From contig NZ_JACHJY010000011.1 in the NCBI RefSeq assembly GCF_014203895.1, forward strand, positions 248,001 to 312,000: a stretch of 64,000 bases of DNA. The letters are read 5' to 3'. The translations under genes and the position numbers were made by a program. Below the pieces are notes generated by a model. It was not told where the DNA came from. It saw nothing but the letters and a program-made list of their open reading frames with translations, and searched no databases. The stretch is from Streptomyces nymphaeiformis (GTDB lineage: Bacteria; Actinomycetota; Actinomycetes; Streptomycetales; Streptomycetaceae). Positions 41,637-50,075 of this stretch are shown piece by piece (the first letter of the stretch is position 1; each line of letters opens with the position of its first letter).

Positions 41637-41739
41637 GACCCTCCGCGTCGCCACGCCGGGCGGGAAACCCTGCGACAAACGCCTTCGCGCCGCTGCATTC
41701 TGGCCGCTGACTGACGGCAAGATCGATCGGGGGCGTGCG

Positions 41740-42744
41740 ATGTGGTCAGTGGTCTCGGCAGGGGAGTTGCCCGCGCGGGAACGGTTCGACTGGTTCGCCG
41801 ACCTGGTCTCGCGGGAGGTGATGCCCACCGCGCTCAGCGTCGAGCGGCCCGCCGACTTCCAGGCCGAGGCGGCCGTCCTGGACCTCAAGACCGTGCGCGT
41901 CGCGCGGTTCTCCTTCTCGCCCCTGCGGTCCCGTCGTACGCCCGCGCTGATCCGGCGCGGCGACCCGGAGCAGTACCAGCTGGGACTGATGCGGCGCGGC
42001 GCCACCTTCATGTCCCAGCACCGGAACGACTGCAACGTCGGCGCGGGCGACCTGGTCTTCTGGGACACCTCGCGGCCCTCCGACGCGGCCATGCCGACCG
42101 ACTCGGGGCCCGTGCAGCTGACCATGCTGCAACTCCCGCGTGACGTCCTGCCGTTGCGCACCCGGCGGATCGACCGGCTGCTCGCCAGCCGGATCCCCGG
42201 CGGGCACGGGCTCGGGGCGGTCCTCGCCGCCTTCCTCGCGTCCCTGGAGGGCCACGCCGGGCAGTGCGCGCCCGAGGACCTGCCGCGGCTCGGCTCCGTC
42301 GTCGTCGACCTGGCAGCGGCCTGCCTGGCCCAGAACCTCGACGTCGAGGAGCAGTTGCCCGTCGAGGCCCGGGCGCGGGCGCTCCTCCAGCGGATCCACA
42401 CCTTCGTCGACGCCCACCTCGGCGACCCCGACCTCACGCCGGCGGCCGTCGCGGCCGCCCACCACATCTCCGTACGGACCCTGCACCAGCTGTTCCAGGC
42501 GCACGGCGACGGGGAGACCGTCCGGGCCCGCGTCCGGCGGCGCCGTCTGGAACGGTGCCGCGACGACCTCGCCCGTCCCGGCCTTCCGGTGCAGGCCGTC
42601 GCCGCGCGCTGGGGGTTCAGCGGACCGGCCGTCTTCAGCCGGGCCTTCCGGGAGGCGTACGGGCTCAGCCCCACCGAGTTCCGCGCGCTGAGCGTCAAGG
42701 AGGCCCGCGCCGGGCGCACAGCGGGCCGGGCGGCGGCTCCCTAG
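41740..42744 (+). CDS. AraC-family transcriptional regulator
   Basis: A 334-residue regulator. Residues 1-200 form the AraC-binding-like domain (ELPARERFDWFADLVSREVM, GLMRRGATFMSQHRNDCNVG, LVFWDTSRP) common in actinobacteria. The C-terminal 110 residues hold two helix-turn-helix units (VAAAHHISVRTLHQLFQAHG and VAARWGFSGPAVFSRAFREA, ending YGLSPTEFRAL). ATG 41740 is the start. No obvious target gene is adjacent apart from the acetyltransferase downstream. Confidence 0.92.
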   Translation: MWSVVSAGELPARERFDWFADLVSREVMPTALSVERPADFQAEAAVLDLKTVRVARFSFSPLRSRRTPALIRRGDPEQYQLGLMRRGATFMSQHRNDCNVGAGDLVFWDTSRPSDAAMPTDSGPVQLTMLQLPRDVLPLRTRRIDRLLASRIPGGHGLGAVLAAFLASLEGHAGQCAPEDLPRLGSVVVDLAAACLAQNLDVEEQLPVEARARALLQRIHTFVDAHLGDPDLTPAAVAAAHHISVRTLHQLFQAHGDGETVRARVRRRRLERCRDDLARPGLPVQAVAARWGFSGPAVFSRAFREAYGLSPTEFRALSVKEARAGRTAGRAAAP

Positions 42745-42784
42745 GCTCGGAGCCGTTCGACCGACGACGGGAGGAGGGACGACA

Positions 42785-42829
42785 ATGACCGGGAACAACG
42801 GCCAAGGGATCTGGGACTTCGACGCGTGA
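42785..42829 (+). CDS. 14-residue upstream reading frame coupled to the acetyltransferase gene
   Basis: ATG 42785 follows a very strong ribosome binding site (GGAGGAGGG, 42770-42777) and encodes MTGNNGQGIWDFDA. Its TGA (42827-42829) overlaps the GTG start of the next gene (GTGA). The next gene has no ribosome binding site of its own, so its translation would depend on this short frame. Whether the peptide itself matters is unknown. Confidence 0.6.
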   Translation: MTGNNGQGIWDFDA

Positions 42830-43323
42830 AGACCACCATCGTGAGGACACGGCGGCTCGACCTCGTGCCGCTCGCCGTCGCGCACGCCGATGAGATGGCC
42901 AGGGTGCTCGCCGACTCCACCCTGCACACCTTCATCGGCGGCGCGCCGCTCACCGCGCCCGAACTCCGCGCGCGGTACGAGCGGCTGACCGCCGGGTCGC
43001 CCGACCCGGCGGTCGTCTGGTGCAACTGGGTGCTGCGACTCCGCGCCGAGGCCCGGCTCACCGGGACCGTCCAGGCGACGGTCACCGACGACGGTCGTAC
43101 CGCCGAGATCGCCTGGATCGTCGGAACGCCCTGGCAGGGCCGGGGCCTGGCCCGAGAGGCGGCCGAAGCCCTCGTCGCCCTGCTCGTGGACCGAGGCGTC
43201 CACACGGTCGTCGCCCACGTCCACCCCGACCACACGGCCTCAGCCGCCGTCGCCCGGGCGTCCGGCCTCACACCCACGGACGAGGAACAGGACGGCGAGG
43301 TCCGCTGGGAGCTGCGGCGGTGA
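42826..43323 (+). CDS. GNAT-family N-acetyltransferase (RimJ/RimL-like)
   Basis: A 165-residue acetyltransferase. TRRLDLVPLAVAHADEMARV opens the RimJ/RimL-like fold, AEIAWIVGTPWQGRGLAREA is the acetyl-CoA loop, and VVAHVHPDHTASAAVARASG is the closing segment. GTG 42826 overlaps the stop of the 14-codon frame upstream. It could modify a protein N-terminus or a small amine; the substrate is not evident. Confidence 0.88.
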   Translation: MKTTIVRTRRLDLVPLAVAHADEMARVLADSTLHTFIGGAPLTAPELRARYERLTAGSPDPAVVWCNWVLRLRAEARLTGTVQATVTDDGRTAEIAWIVGTPWQGRGLAREAAEALVALLVDRGVHTVVAHVHPDHTASAAVARASGLTPTDEEQDGEVRWELRR

Positions 43324-43332
43324 GCGCGGTCG

Positions 43333-45693
43333 TCAGTGAGGCGCTCGCCGGTTCCTGACCCGCACCACGAGCACGCCCAGGAGCCCCAGTGCCGCCAGGG
43401 CGCCTGCGGTCAGGCCTGTGCGGAGGCCCGGGGGGTGGAACGTGCACGAGAGGGTGCCGTTGCGGGTCGGGGCGGCGAGGAGGCCGCCGTACGCGAGGGG
43501 GGTCGTGCCGTTGCACCGCCAGCCCGCGAGGCGCGGCGTCGCCACGACCGCCGTGCCCGTGGTGCCCGGGGGGAGGGTGGCGCGGATGCCGTCCGAGGTG
43601 ACCTGGATCGACGTGGCCGCGTGGGTGCGGAGGGCCGTCACCGCGGCGCGGAGGCGGTCGTGGTCCAGGCAGCCGAGTTCGCCGGGGCCCGGGAGGGTCG
43701 GCTTCAGGCCGGGGACGCGCTGGACGCCCAGGGACGTCAGGGCCGCGCGGCGCTTCGGCCGGCCTCCCAGGAGGTGGGTCTCGCGGTCGCCGAGGCGGGC
43801 CGTGCCCGTCGCGTCCGGGGCCCAGAGGAAGACCTCCGTACCGACGCGGCACGCGCCCGCGTGCGGGGGCTCGTAGACCTCGGCCCCCAGGAGGAGTTCC
43901 TGGTTGCGGAAGGGGGACGTGCCGTAGACCGGGGGCGGGCCGGAAGGCCGTACCGTCACCAGCGGCAGGTACCCGTCCGTACGGACCACCTCGCCGTCCC
44001 GCCACCGCGCGCCCACCCCGAACAGCGCGTCCGTCACCGGGTTGTCCAGGCTCAGCAGGTTCCGGCCGCGCGAGGTCCAGCCGCCGCCCAGCGCGGCCAG
44101 GGTCTCCGTCAGGACCGCCGGGGTGTGGCTGCTGTAGTACGCGGCGCCCTGGCCGCCCAGGAGCAGCGGATCGTTGCCCGCGACCCGGGGCAGCCCCGAG
44201 TCCGTGCGGTACGCGGGCCAGCCGTCGGCCGCCGCGAGCGCCGCCGCCCGCCGCTCGTGCTCCGCGCCCCACGGCGGGTAGTCGTCGAGCCGGACCAGCC
44301 GCTCCCGGTCCGCGTACGCCGTCGTCGCCGCCGCCTGGCCGAGGAGGCTGCCCGACACGAGGAGCGCGGCGAGCAGGCCGTACCGGCCCCGGCGCGGGAG
44401 GAGCAGCGCCCCCGCCACCGCCGCCAGGCCCGCGCCCGCGAGGAGCAGCGACCAGGAGGTGACGAGCGCGCTCGGCAGCGCCCCGGCCGCGAGGGCCAGG
44501 ACGACCGCCGTCCCGCCGAGCAGCGACCGCCGGTCCGGGAGGCCGTGCGCGAGGCCGGTCCAGGCGGCGAGCACGAGGATGCCGGACAGGACGAACGTCT
44601 GCCGGTACGGGCTGCCGTTCGGGGTGGCGAAGACGTGCCACAGCAGGTGTGTCGGGGCCCACTGCATCGACAGCGCCACCGCCGCGCACAGACCGCCCCA
44701 CAGCCACCGCTCCCGGCCCGGCGCGTCCCGGCGGAACAGCAGCGCCCCCGCGAGCAGCGGCACCGCCGTGCCGACGAAGGCCGCCGGGGTCGCGAAGCTG
44801 TACGTCACGGGGAGCAGCCGGGCGAGGAAGTCCGTGCCGGTCGCCGGCACGAAGTCCCGGACCACGCCCGGGTAAGCGTGCCGGGAGCCGAGGAAGACGG
44901 GGACGAGGACGGGGGCCGCGAGGCCGATCCCGAGCACGGTCGTCACCGCCGCCCGGAGCAGCGTCCGCCACCGGAACGAGTCCGTGAGCGCCAGGCGGAC
45001 CAGGAGCACGAGCGCGGCGCCCAGCGTCGCCATGTACGCCGTGTAGAAGTTCGCGAGCCAGCAGACCGCCACGACCAGGGCCCCCAGGAGCGGCCGCCGG
45101 CCCTCCCGTACCCACTCGCCCACCAGGCAGAGCAGCGGGAAGGCGATCAGGCCGTCCAGCCACATCGGGTTGTACGTGCCCTCCGCGAGCGACCAGCCGC
45201 ACAGCGCGTACGAGGCGCCGAGCACGGACGCCCACCACCACACGCCCGCCGGGCCGGTCCGCCGCAGCAGGAACGTCATCGCCGCCGCCGCGACCGCCGT
45301 CTTCAGGACCGTGATCCCGTACACCGCGTACTCGATGTCGCCGCGCGGGAAGAGCGCGACCAGCGGCGCGAAGGGGCTCGACAGATAGGTGCCGTAGTCG
45401 GGCAGGAAGCTCGTGCCCCAGCCGGCCTGCCAGTCGAGCAGCAGCCCGCCGTCCGCCCGGCCCCGCAGCAGGTCCCACAGGTGCGCGTGGAACGGCACGA
45501 ACTGGTTGGCGAGGTCGTTCACGGCCCGGTGGCGCGACCCGAAGGGGAACACCCGGGCGACGGCGTCCCCGCCGCAGACGGCGAGGACGGCGAGGAGCGA
45601 GGCGAGGGCGGGTGCGAGAGCCGGTGACCGGATGCCGGCGGGAAGGGCGGCGGGGAGGACGGTGCGCGGCTGGGAGCGTGTGGCGTTCGGCAT
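43333..45693 (-). CDS. YfhO-family multi-pass membrane protein (putative glycosyltransferase)
   Basis: A 786-residue protein with about twelve to fourteen membrane segments and a C-terminal extracytoplasmic domain (about 560-755). The N-terminal block NDLANQFVPFHAHLWDLLRG...WQAGWGTSFLPDYGTYLSSP is diagnostic for YfhO-type proteins, GT-C-like enzymes that decorate wall polymers from polyprenyl-linked sugars. ATG 45693 has a poor ribosome binding site; TATTCG at about 45704 may be its -10. It is divergent from a polyprenyl-phosphate glycosyltransferase gene, a functional pairing known for teichoic-acid glycosylation. Confidence 0.85.
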   Translation of the reverse strand: MPNATRSQPRTVLPAALPAGIRSPALAPALASLLAVLAVCGGDAVARVFPFGSRHRAVNDLANQFVPFHAHLWDLLRGRADGGLLLDWQAGWGTSFLPDYGTYLSSPFAPLVALFPRGDIEYAVYGITVLKTAVAAAAMTFLLRRTGPAGVWWWASVLGASYALCGWSLAEGTYNPMWLDGLIAFPLLCLVGEWVREGRRPLLGALVVAVCWLANFYTAYMATLGAALVLLVRLALTDSFRWRTLLRAAVTTVLGIGLAAPVLVPVFLGSRHAYPGVVRDFVPATGTDFLARLLPVTYSFATPAAFVGTAVPLLAGALLFRRDAPGRERWLWGGLCAAVALSMQWAPTHLLWHVFATPNGSPYRQTFVLSGILVLAAWTGLAHGLPDRRSLLGGTAVVLALAAGALPSALVTSWSLLLAGAGLAAVAGALLLPRRGRYGLLAALLVSGSLLGQAAATTAYADRERLVRLDDYPPWGAEHERRAAALAAADGWPAYRTDSGLPRVAGNDPLLLGGQGAAYYSSHTPAVLTETLAALGGGWTSRGRNLLSLDNPVTDALFGVGARWRDGEVVRTDGYLPLVTVRPSGPPPVYGTSPFRNQELLLGAEVYEPPHAGACRVGTEVFLWAPDATGTARLGDRETHLLGGRPKRRAALTSLGVQRVPGLKPTLPGPGELGCLDHDRLRAAVTALRTHAATSIQVTSDGIRATLPPGTTGTAVVATPRLAGWRCNGTTPLAYGGLLAAPTRNGTLSCTFHPPGLRTGLTAGALAALGLLGVLVVRVRNRRAPH

Positions 45694-45810
45694 GACGGAT
45701 CGAATATGACAGCGGACCGACCGGGACGGACCGGTCCGCCGGACCAGTTCACGCGATGGCCTTCTGAAGGTCATCCACCCGGACCGGCCGGGACACCGGG
45801 CTCCGTTGTC

Positions 45811-46803
45811 GTGGGCCGCGTGCTGCTCTCGATCGTCGTCCCGTGCTTCAACGAGGAGGACGTCCTCGCCCGCTTCCACGACCACGTCACCGCCGAACTC
45901 GCCCGTCTCGACGGGGACTTCGAGCTCGTGTACGTGGACGACGGAAGCCGGGACGGGACCCTCCCGCTCCTCCAGGAGCTCGCCGGGCGTGACCCGGACC
46001 GCGCCCGCTACCTCTCCTTCAGCCGGAACTTCGGCAAGGAGGCCGCGATGCTCGCCGGACTCCGGCACGCCGCCGGCGACGCCGTCGTGATCATGGACGC
46101 CGACCTCCAGCACCCGCCGGAGCTCGTGCACCGCATGGTCGCCCTGCACGCCGAGGGGTACGACCAGGTCGTCGCCCGCCGCACCCGCGAGGGCGACCGG
46201 GTCACCCGTACCCTCACCGCCCGGATCTACTACTGGGCGATCAACAGGCTCGTCGACGTCGAGCTCGTCGACGGCGTCGGCGACTTCCGGCTGCTCTCCC
46301 GCCGCACCGTCGACGCGGTCCTCGACCTCGGCGAGTACAACCGCTTCTCCAAGGGCCTCTTCTCCTGGGTCGGCTTCCGCACCACGACGTTCTCCTACGA
46401 GAACGCCGTCCGCGAACAGGGCCGCTCCAAGTGGACCTTCGGCAAGCTCCTCAACTACGGCCTCGACGGACTCCTCTCCTTCAACAACAAGCCCCTGCGG
46501 GCCGCCGTCCACCTCGGCCTCCTCCTCACCGTCGTCGCCCTCGGCTACGCGGCCTGGATCGTCGGCGACGCCCTGGTCAACGGCGTCACCACCCCCGGCT
46601 ACGTCACCCTCCTCGTCGCCGTCACCGCCCTCGCCGGGGTGCAGATGGTGATGGCCGGGCTGATCGGCGAGTACGTCGGACGCATCTACTACGAGGTGAA
46701 GCGGCGGCCGCACTATCTGCTGAAGGAGACGGGCGGAGGTGCGAATCCGGCCGACACCCGGGTGACGGGTGAGTCGTTGTGGGAAACAGTCGCTCCGAAG
46801 TAG
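45811..46803 (+). CDS. Family 2 glycosyltransferase (polyprenyl-phosphate sugar transferase type)
   Basis: A 330-residue GT-A enzyme: LLSIVVPCFNEEDVLARFHD, then FELVYVDDGSRDGTL, VIMDADLQHPPELV and GDFRLLSRRTVDAV. Two C-terminal membrane helices (LGLLLTVVALGYAAWIVGDA and LLVAVTALAGVQMVMAGLIG) follow, as in GtrB/CsbB-like enzymes that load a sugar onto undecaprenyl phosphate. GTG 45811 is preferred because the 35 codons from ATG 45706 have many A/T third positions unlike real genes here. It probably supplies the lipid-linked sugar for the divergent YfhO protein. Confidence 0.85.
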   Translation: MGRVLLSIVVPCFNEEDVLARFHDHVTAELARLDGDFELVYVDDGSRDGTLPLLQELAGRDPDRARYLSFSRNFGKEAAMLAGLRHAAGDAVVIMDADLQHPPELVHRMVALHAEGYDQVVARRTREGDRVTRTLTARIYYWAINRLVDVELVDGVGDFRLLSRRTVDAVLDLGEYNRFSKGLFSWVGFRTTTFSYENAVREQGRSKWTFGKLLNYGLDGLLSFNNKPLRAAVHLGLLLTVVALGYAAWIVGDALVNGVTTPGYVTLLVAVTALAGVQMVMAGLIGEYVGRIYYEVKRRPHYLLKETGGGANPADTRVTGESLWETVAPK

Positions 46804-46884
46804 TGGCTCCGGCCCCGGCGACTCCCTACCATCGATCACCGCAAGGTCGTTCAACGTGACGCACGACCAGCCCGGGAGGCTCCT

Positions 46885-47529
46885 TTGCACCGCCGCACTG
46901 CGCTCACCGTCTCCGCCGCCCTCCTCGCCGCGGGCCCGCTGCTCACCGCCTGCGGCAACGACGCCCACCCAGGGGCGGCGGCCGTCGTCGGCGGCGAACG
47001 GATCGAGGTGTCCAGCCTCCAGGCACAGGTCGAGGACGTACGGGACGCGCAGGCGGCCTCGCCGCAGTCCGCGCAGCTCGTCGCGGCGACCGGCGACCTC
47101 AGCCGCCGCAAGCTCAACGTCATGATCTTCGACCGGGTCGTCGACAAGGTCGCCCGGGACCACGGCGTCACCGCCACCCGCGCCGAGCTCCAGCAGACCC
47201 GGGACTCCTTCGTCCGCCAGGGCGGCGGCGAGGACCAGCTCAAGGCCGTCCTCCTCCAGGAGCAGGGCGTCGCGCCCGACCAGATCGACGACTTCGTCCG
47301 CCGCAACGTCCTCATGAACAAGATCGCCCAGAAGCTGGGCGTCACCGAGAACGCCGAGGGCCAGAAGAAGCTGACGGACGTCTTCTCCGCCGCCTCCAAG
47401 GACCTCGGCATCGACGTGAACCCGCGGTACGGCCGCTGGGACGACGCCCAGGTCCGCCTCTCCGACACCACGGCCCCCTGGCTCCGCCAGATCACCCAGG
47501 ACCCGGCGGCCGTCCCGGCGGGAGCGTAG
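46885..47529 (+). CDS. SurA-N-like lipoprotein (peptidyl-prolyl isomerase-related chaperone)
   Basis: A 214-residue lipoprotein with the lipobox LLTAC. The mature part (GGERIEVSSLQAQVEDVRDA, NVMIFDRVVDKVARDHGVTA) matches the helical SurA N-terminal domain of foldases; no isomerase domain is present. TTG 46885 is used because GGGAGG lies four bases before it and the signal peptide starts right after. It probably helps fold exported proteins. In S. coelicolor the orthologue also precedes mazG. Confidence 0.85.
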   Translation: MHRRTALTVSAALLAAGPLLTACGNDAHPGAAAVVGGERIEVSSLQAQVEDVRDAQAASPQSAQLVAATGDLSRRKLNVMIFDRVVDKVARDHGVTATRAELQQTRDSFVRQGGGEDQLKAVLLQEQGVAPDQIDDFVRRNVLMNKIAQKLGVTENAEGQKKLTDVFSAASKDLGIDVNPRYGRWDDAQVRLSDTTAPWLRQITQDPAAVPAGA

Positions 47530-47725
47530 GGGGGCGCCCGGCGGATCAGGGGCGGGTCCGCGACGCCTGGCACGGCACCTCGCCGCGTTGCCGAAACGAC
47601 CTAATAGCTCCGCTATGAGGACGCTCCGGCGCCTTGCGATGCGTCCCCTCGGCCCTGGCGGGCCTGGGGAGACCCCATGCACCAGACGCCGCGGCCTTTC
47701 CGCCCCTGATCCGCCGGGCGCCCCC
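47530..47725. repeat. 196-bp foldback element with 26-bp perfect terminal inverted repeats
   Basis: The left arm (47530-47555, starting GGGGGCGCCCGGCGG) is exactly complementary to the right arm (47700-47725). The interior holds smaller palindromes such as ATAGC-TCC-GCTAT and GGGG-AGA-CCCC. There is no coding capacity. It fills the whole gap between the SurA-like stop and 20 bp before the mazG start. This fits a MITE-like or REP-like intergenic element; similar sequences recur in Streptomyces genomes, from memory. Confidence 0.75.
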
Positions 47726-47745
47726 ACCCGGGGTAGGTTCGAGGG

Positions 47746-48711
47746 GTGACTTCTGAGAGCCCCGGCCGCATCGTCCTGCTCACCGCCAGCCACCGCGTGG
47801 CGCCCGGACTGCTGTCCTGGCCCGCCTGGCAGGCGCTGCACGGAGCCGACCGGGTGCTCTGCCCCGACGAGGACCACCCCCAGCTGCCGTACCTGCGGGA
47901 GGCCGGCGTCGCCGTCGAGCACCTCCGGCCCACCGCGGAGGAGCTCGTCGAGGCCTGCGCCGGAGGCCGTACGGTCCTGCTGCTGCCCTCCGGCGAGGGG
48001 GACCGGGCGCTGACCGACGGCCTCGCCCGGCTCGCCGGCTCCGGCCGCGTGTCCATGCCCGACCTGGAGCTGCTGCCCGGCTCGTACGACCTGCCCGGCG
48101 CCCGCCTCCTCGACCTCGTGCAGATCATGGACCGCATCCGCCGCGAGTGCCCCTGGACCTCGCGCCAGACCCACCAGGGGCTCGCCAAGTACGCCATCGA
48201 GGAGGCGTACGAACTGGTCGAGGCGATCGAGGAGGGCGACCGGCGGGAGCTGCGCGAGGAGCTCGGGGACGTCCTGCTCCAGGTCGTCTTCCACGCCCGG
48301 ATCGCCGAGGAGGACGCGGAGGAGCCGTTCTCCGTGGACGACGTCGCCGGGACGCTCGTCGAGAAGCTGATCCACCGGCACCCGCACGTCTTCGGGGACG
48401 CGACCGCCGAGACCCCCGAGGACGTCCACGCGCACTGGCTGCGCACCAAGGCGATCGAGAAGCAGCGGGAGTCCGTCACGGACGGGGTGCCGCTCGGGCA
48501 GCCGGGACTCGCGCTCGCCGCGAAGCTCGCGGGGCGGGTCCGGACGGCGGGCCTCGACGTGAAGCTCCCGGCGGCCGAGGGCATCGGCTACGAACTGCTC
48601 GCCCTCGCCGCCCGCGCCGACGCGGCCGGCGTGGACCCGGAGGCGGCGCTGCGGGCCGCCGCCCGGACGTACCGGGACGCGATCCGCGCGGCGGAGGGCC
48701 TGGACGGCTAG
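47746..48711 (+). CDS. mazG: MazG-type nucleoside triphosphate pyrophosphohydrolase
   Basis: A 321-residue protein. Residues about 115-235 are the MazG domain: LLDLVQIMDRIRRECPWTSR then QTHQGLAKYAIEEAYELVEA, with the EExxE...ExxD metal site in EEAYELVEAIEEGDRRELRE and LGDVLLQVVFHARIAEED. The first 110 residues resemble a tetrapyrrole-methylase-like remnant, as in other actinobacterial MazG. It hydrolyses non-canonical or excess NTPs to NMP and pyrophosphate. GTG 47746 starts just after the foldback element, which must therefore carry or displace its promoter. Confidence 0.92.
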   Translation: MTSESPGRIVLLTASHRVAPGLLSWPAWQALHGADRVLCPDEDHPQLPYLREAGVAVEHLRPTAEELVEACAGGRTVLLLPSGEGDRALTDGLARLAGSGRVSMPDLELLPGSYDLPGARLLDLVQIMDRIRRECPWTSRQTHQGLAKYAIEEAYELVEAIEEGDRRELREELGDVLLQVVFHARIAEEDAEEPFSVDDVAGTLVEKLIHRHPHVFGDATAETPEDVHAHWLRTKAIEKQRESVTDGVPLGQPGLALAAKLAGRVRTAGLDVKLPAAEGIGYELLALAARADAAGVDPEAALRAAARTYRDAIRAAEGLDG

Positions 48712-48775
48712 GGCCGGTCTTCCGGTCTTCCGGTCAGGCCGGATCGCGCGGGGGAGGGCCTGGACGGCCAGGGCC
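48681..48775. repeat. Partial duplication of the mazG 3' end
   Basis: Bases 48681-48715 (last codons and stop of mazG) recur with a few changes at 48742-48775, separated by two and a half copies of GGTCTTCC. The second copy has no open stop-codon context (CTAG changed to CCAG), so it is a decayed duplicate. Confidence 0.65.
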
Positions 48776-50028
48776 TAGGCCCGGTCGCGCGGCGCCCGGG
48801 CCTCGGGGTTGTGCCAGAGGGGGGCCGGGGGGCCCAGGAGGCGTTCGGCGGCGGTGTTCGGGCGGGTGCTGAAGCGGCCGACGGACGGCAGGGCGTCGTG
48901 GTGGATCCGCGCCGGGTCGGTGCCCAGCTCCTCCAGGACCTCGGCGACCTCCGCCACGAACGCCGGCGGACCGGCGAGGTACACATCGTGCGCCGCCCAG
49001 TGGACGCACGCCCGCAGCGCCTGGAGCAGCCGCTCCGTCGCCTGGTCCCTGCGCTGGCGGGGCGCGGCCGTGATGTAGGTGACGCTGAGGCCGGGGAGGT
49101 GTTCCTTCAGGAGCTCGGCGTCCTCGCGCCCGTACAGGTACTCCTTCGCGCGGGCCACCACGAACAGCCGGCCCTCAAGCTCCGGCTCGGCCTCGGCGGC
49201 CTCCACGAGCAGCGCCCGCACCGGGGCCCAGCCCGTGCCCCCGCATATATAGGTGCGCAGTCCGCCCGGCGGGGTCCGCGCGGTGAGCCCGCCGCCGGGC
49301 GCGCTGAGCCGCAGCACCTCGCCCGGGCCCGTCTCCTCGACCAGCGCCGTGCTCATCGCGCCGCCCGCGATCCGGCTCACGTGCAGCTCCAGCGTGCCGT
49401 CCGGGCGGGGCGCGTCGGCGAGGGAGTAGGTGCGCCAGACGCGCGGGACCCGCAGCGAGCTGACGCTGACGTACTGGCCGGGGCGGAACGGCATCGGCTG
49501 CCGGGGGCGGAGGGTCAGGACGGCGAGGTCGTCGCCGTACCGCTCGTGCCGGACGACGTCCGCGTCCCACCACGCGGGCTCCCCGGCCTTCGCCGCCGTG
49601 TCGGCGCCCGCCAGCATCAGATCGGCGACGTGCCCGTACGCCTCGGTCCAGGCCTTCTCCGCCTCGATCGTCCAGACGGCACCGGCGGCGTACGCGAACG
49701 CGGCGAGCAGGCTCTGCCCGACGGCCGCGTACAGCGCGGGGGAGGCGAGGAACTTGCGGTGGTCGCGGCCCAGCTGGCCGAGGTAGCCGGCGAGCCCGGG
49801 GTCCTCCAGGTGCGTCACCACGTGCGTGAGCGCCGCGAAGAGCCGGTCCCGCTGGGGGAGCATGTCCTCGGGAAAGAGCTCGCGCACCCCGGGGTTGTTC
49901 CAGAAGAGGTGCGAGTAGAAGAACGTGACGGCGTGCTCGGCCCGTCTCTCGACGACCGCGAACGTGCTTCTGAGCAGCTGGGGATCCACTGGCAAGAATC
50001 TAGGGCACAACCCGCACCGTTTGATCAC
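48775..50028 (-). CDS. Globin-reductase fusion (flavohaemoprotein-like)
   Basis: A 417-residue protein. Residues about 14-150 form a globin (LLRSTFAVVERRAEHAVTFF, with the proximal histidine probably in LGRDHRKFLASPAL). Then comes an FAD-binding barrel (FRPGQYVSVSS, RTYSLADAP) and an NAD-binding domain (TYICGGTGWAPVRALL, AHDVYLAGPPAFVAEV). This is the layout of NO dioxygenases and related globin-coupled reductases. GTG 50028 follows AAGGAG by five bases. It is divergent from a P450 gene only 47 bp away, so it may share regulation or supply electrons; that is inference. Confidence 0.9.
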   Translation of the reverse strand: MIKRCGLCPRFLPVDPQLLRSTFAVVERRAEHAVTFFYSHLFWNNPGVRELFPEDMLPQRDRLFAALTHVVTHLEDPGLAGYLGQLGRDHRKFLASPALYAAVGQSLLAAFAYAAGAVWTIEAEKAWTEAYGHVADLMLAGADTAAKAGEPAWWDADVVRHERYGDDLAVLTLRPRQPMPFRPGQYVSVSSLRVPRVWRTYSLADAPRPDGTLELHVSRIAGGAMSTALVEETGPGEVLRLSAPGGGLTARTPPGGLRTYICGGTGWAPVRALLVEAAEAEPELEGRLFVVARAKEYLYGREDAELLKEHLPGLSVTYITAAPRQRRDQATERLLQALRACVHWAAHDVYLAGPPAFVAEVAEVLEELGTDPARIHHDALPSVGRFSTRPNTAAERLLGPPAPLWHNPEARAPRDRA

Positions 50029-50075
50029 ATCTTCTCCTTGAATGGGCCGCAGGGGGCGCCCTGTACGGTCGTGCC

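Noticed and set aside
45706..45810. N-terminal extension of the family 2 glycosyltransferase from ATG 45706
   Set aside because: About half of its codons end in A or T, unlike every real gene here, and it lacks family similarity.
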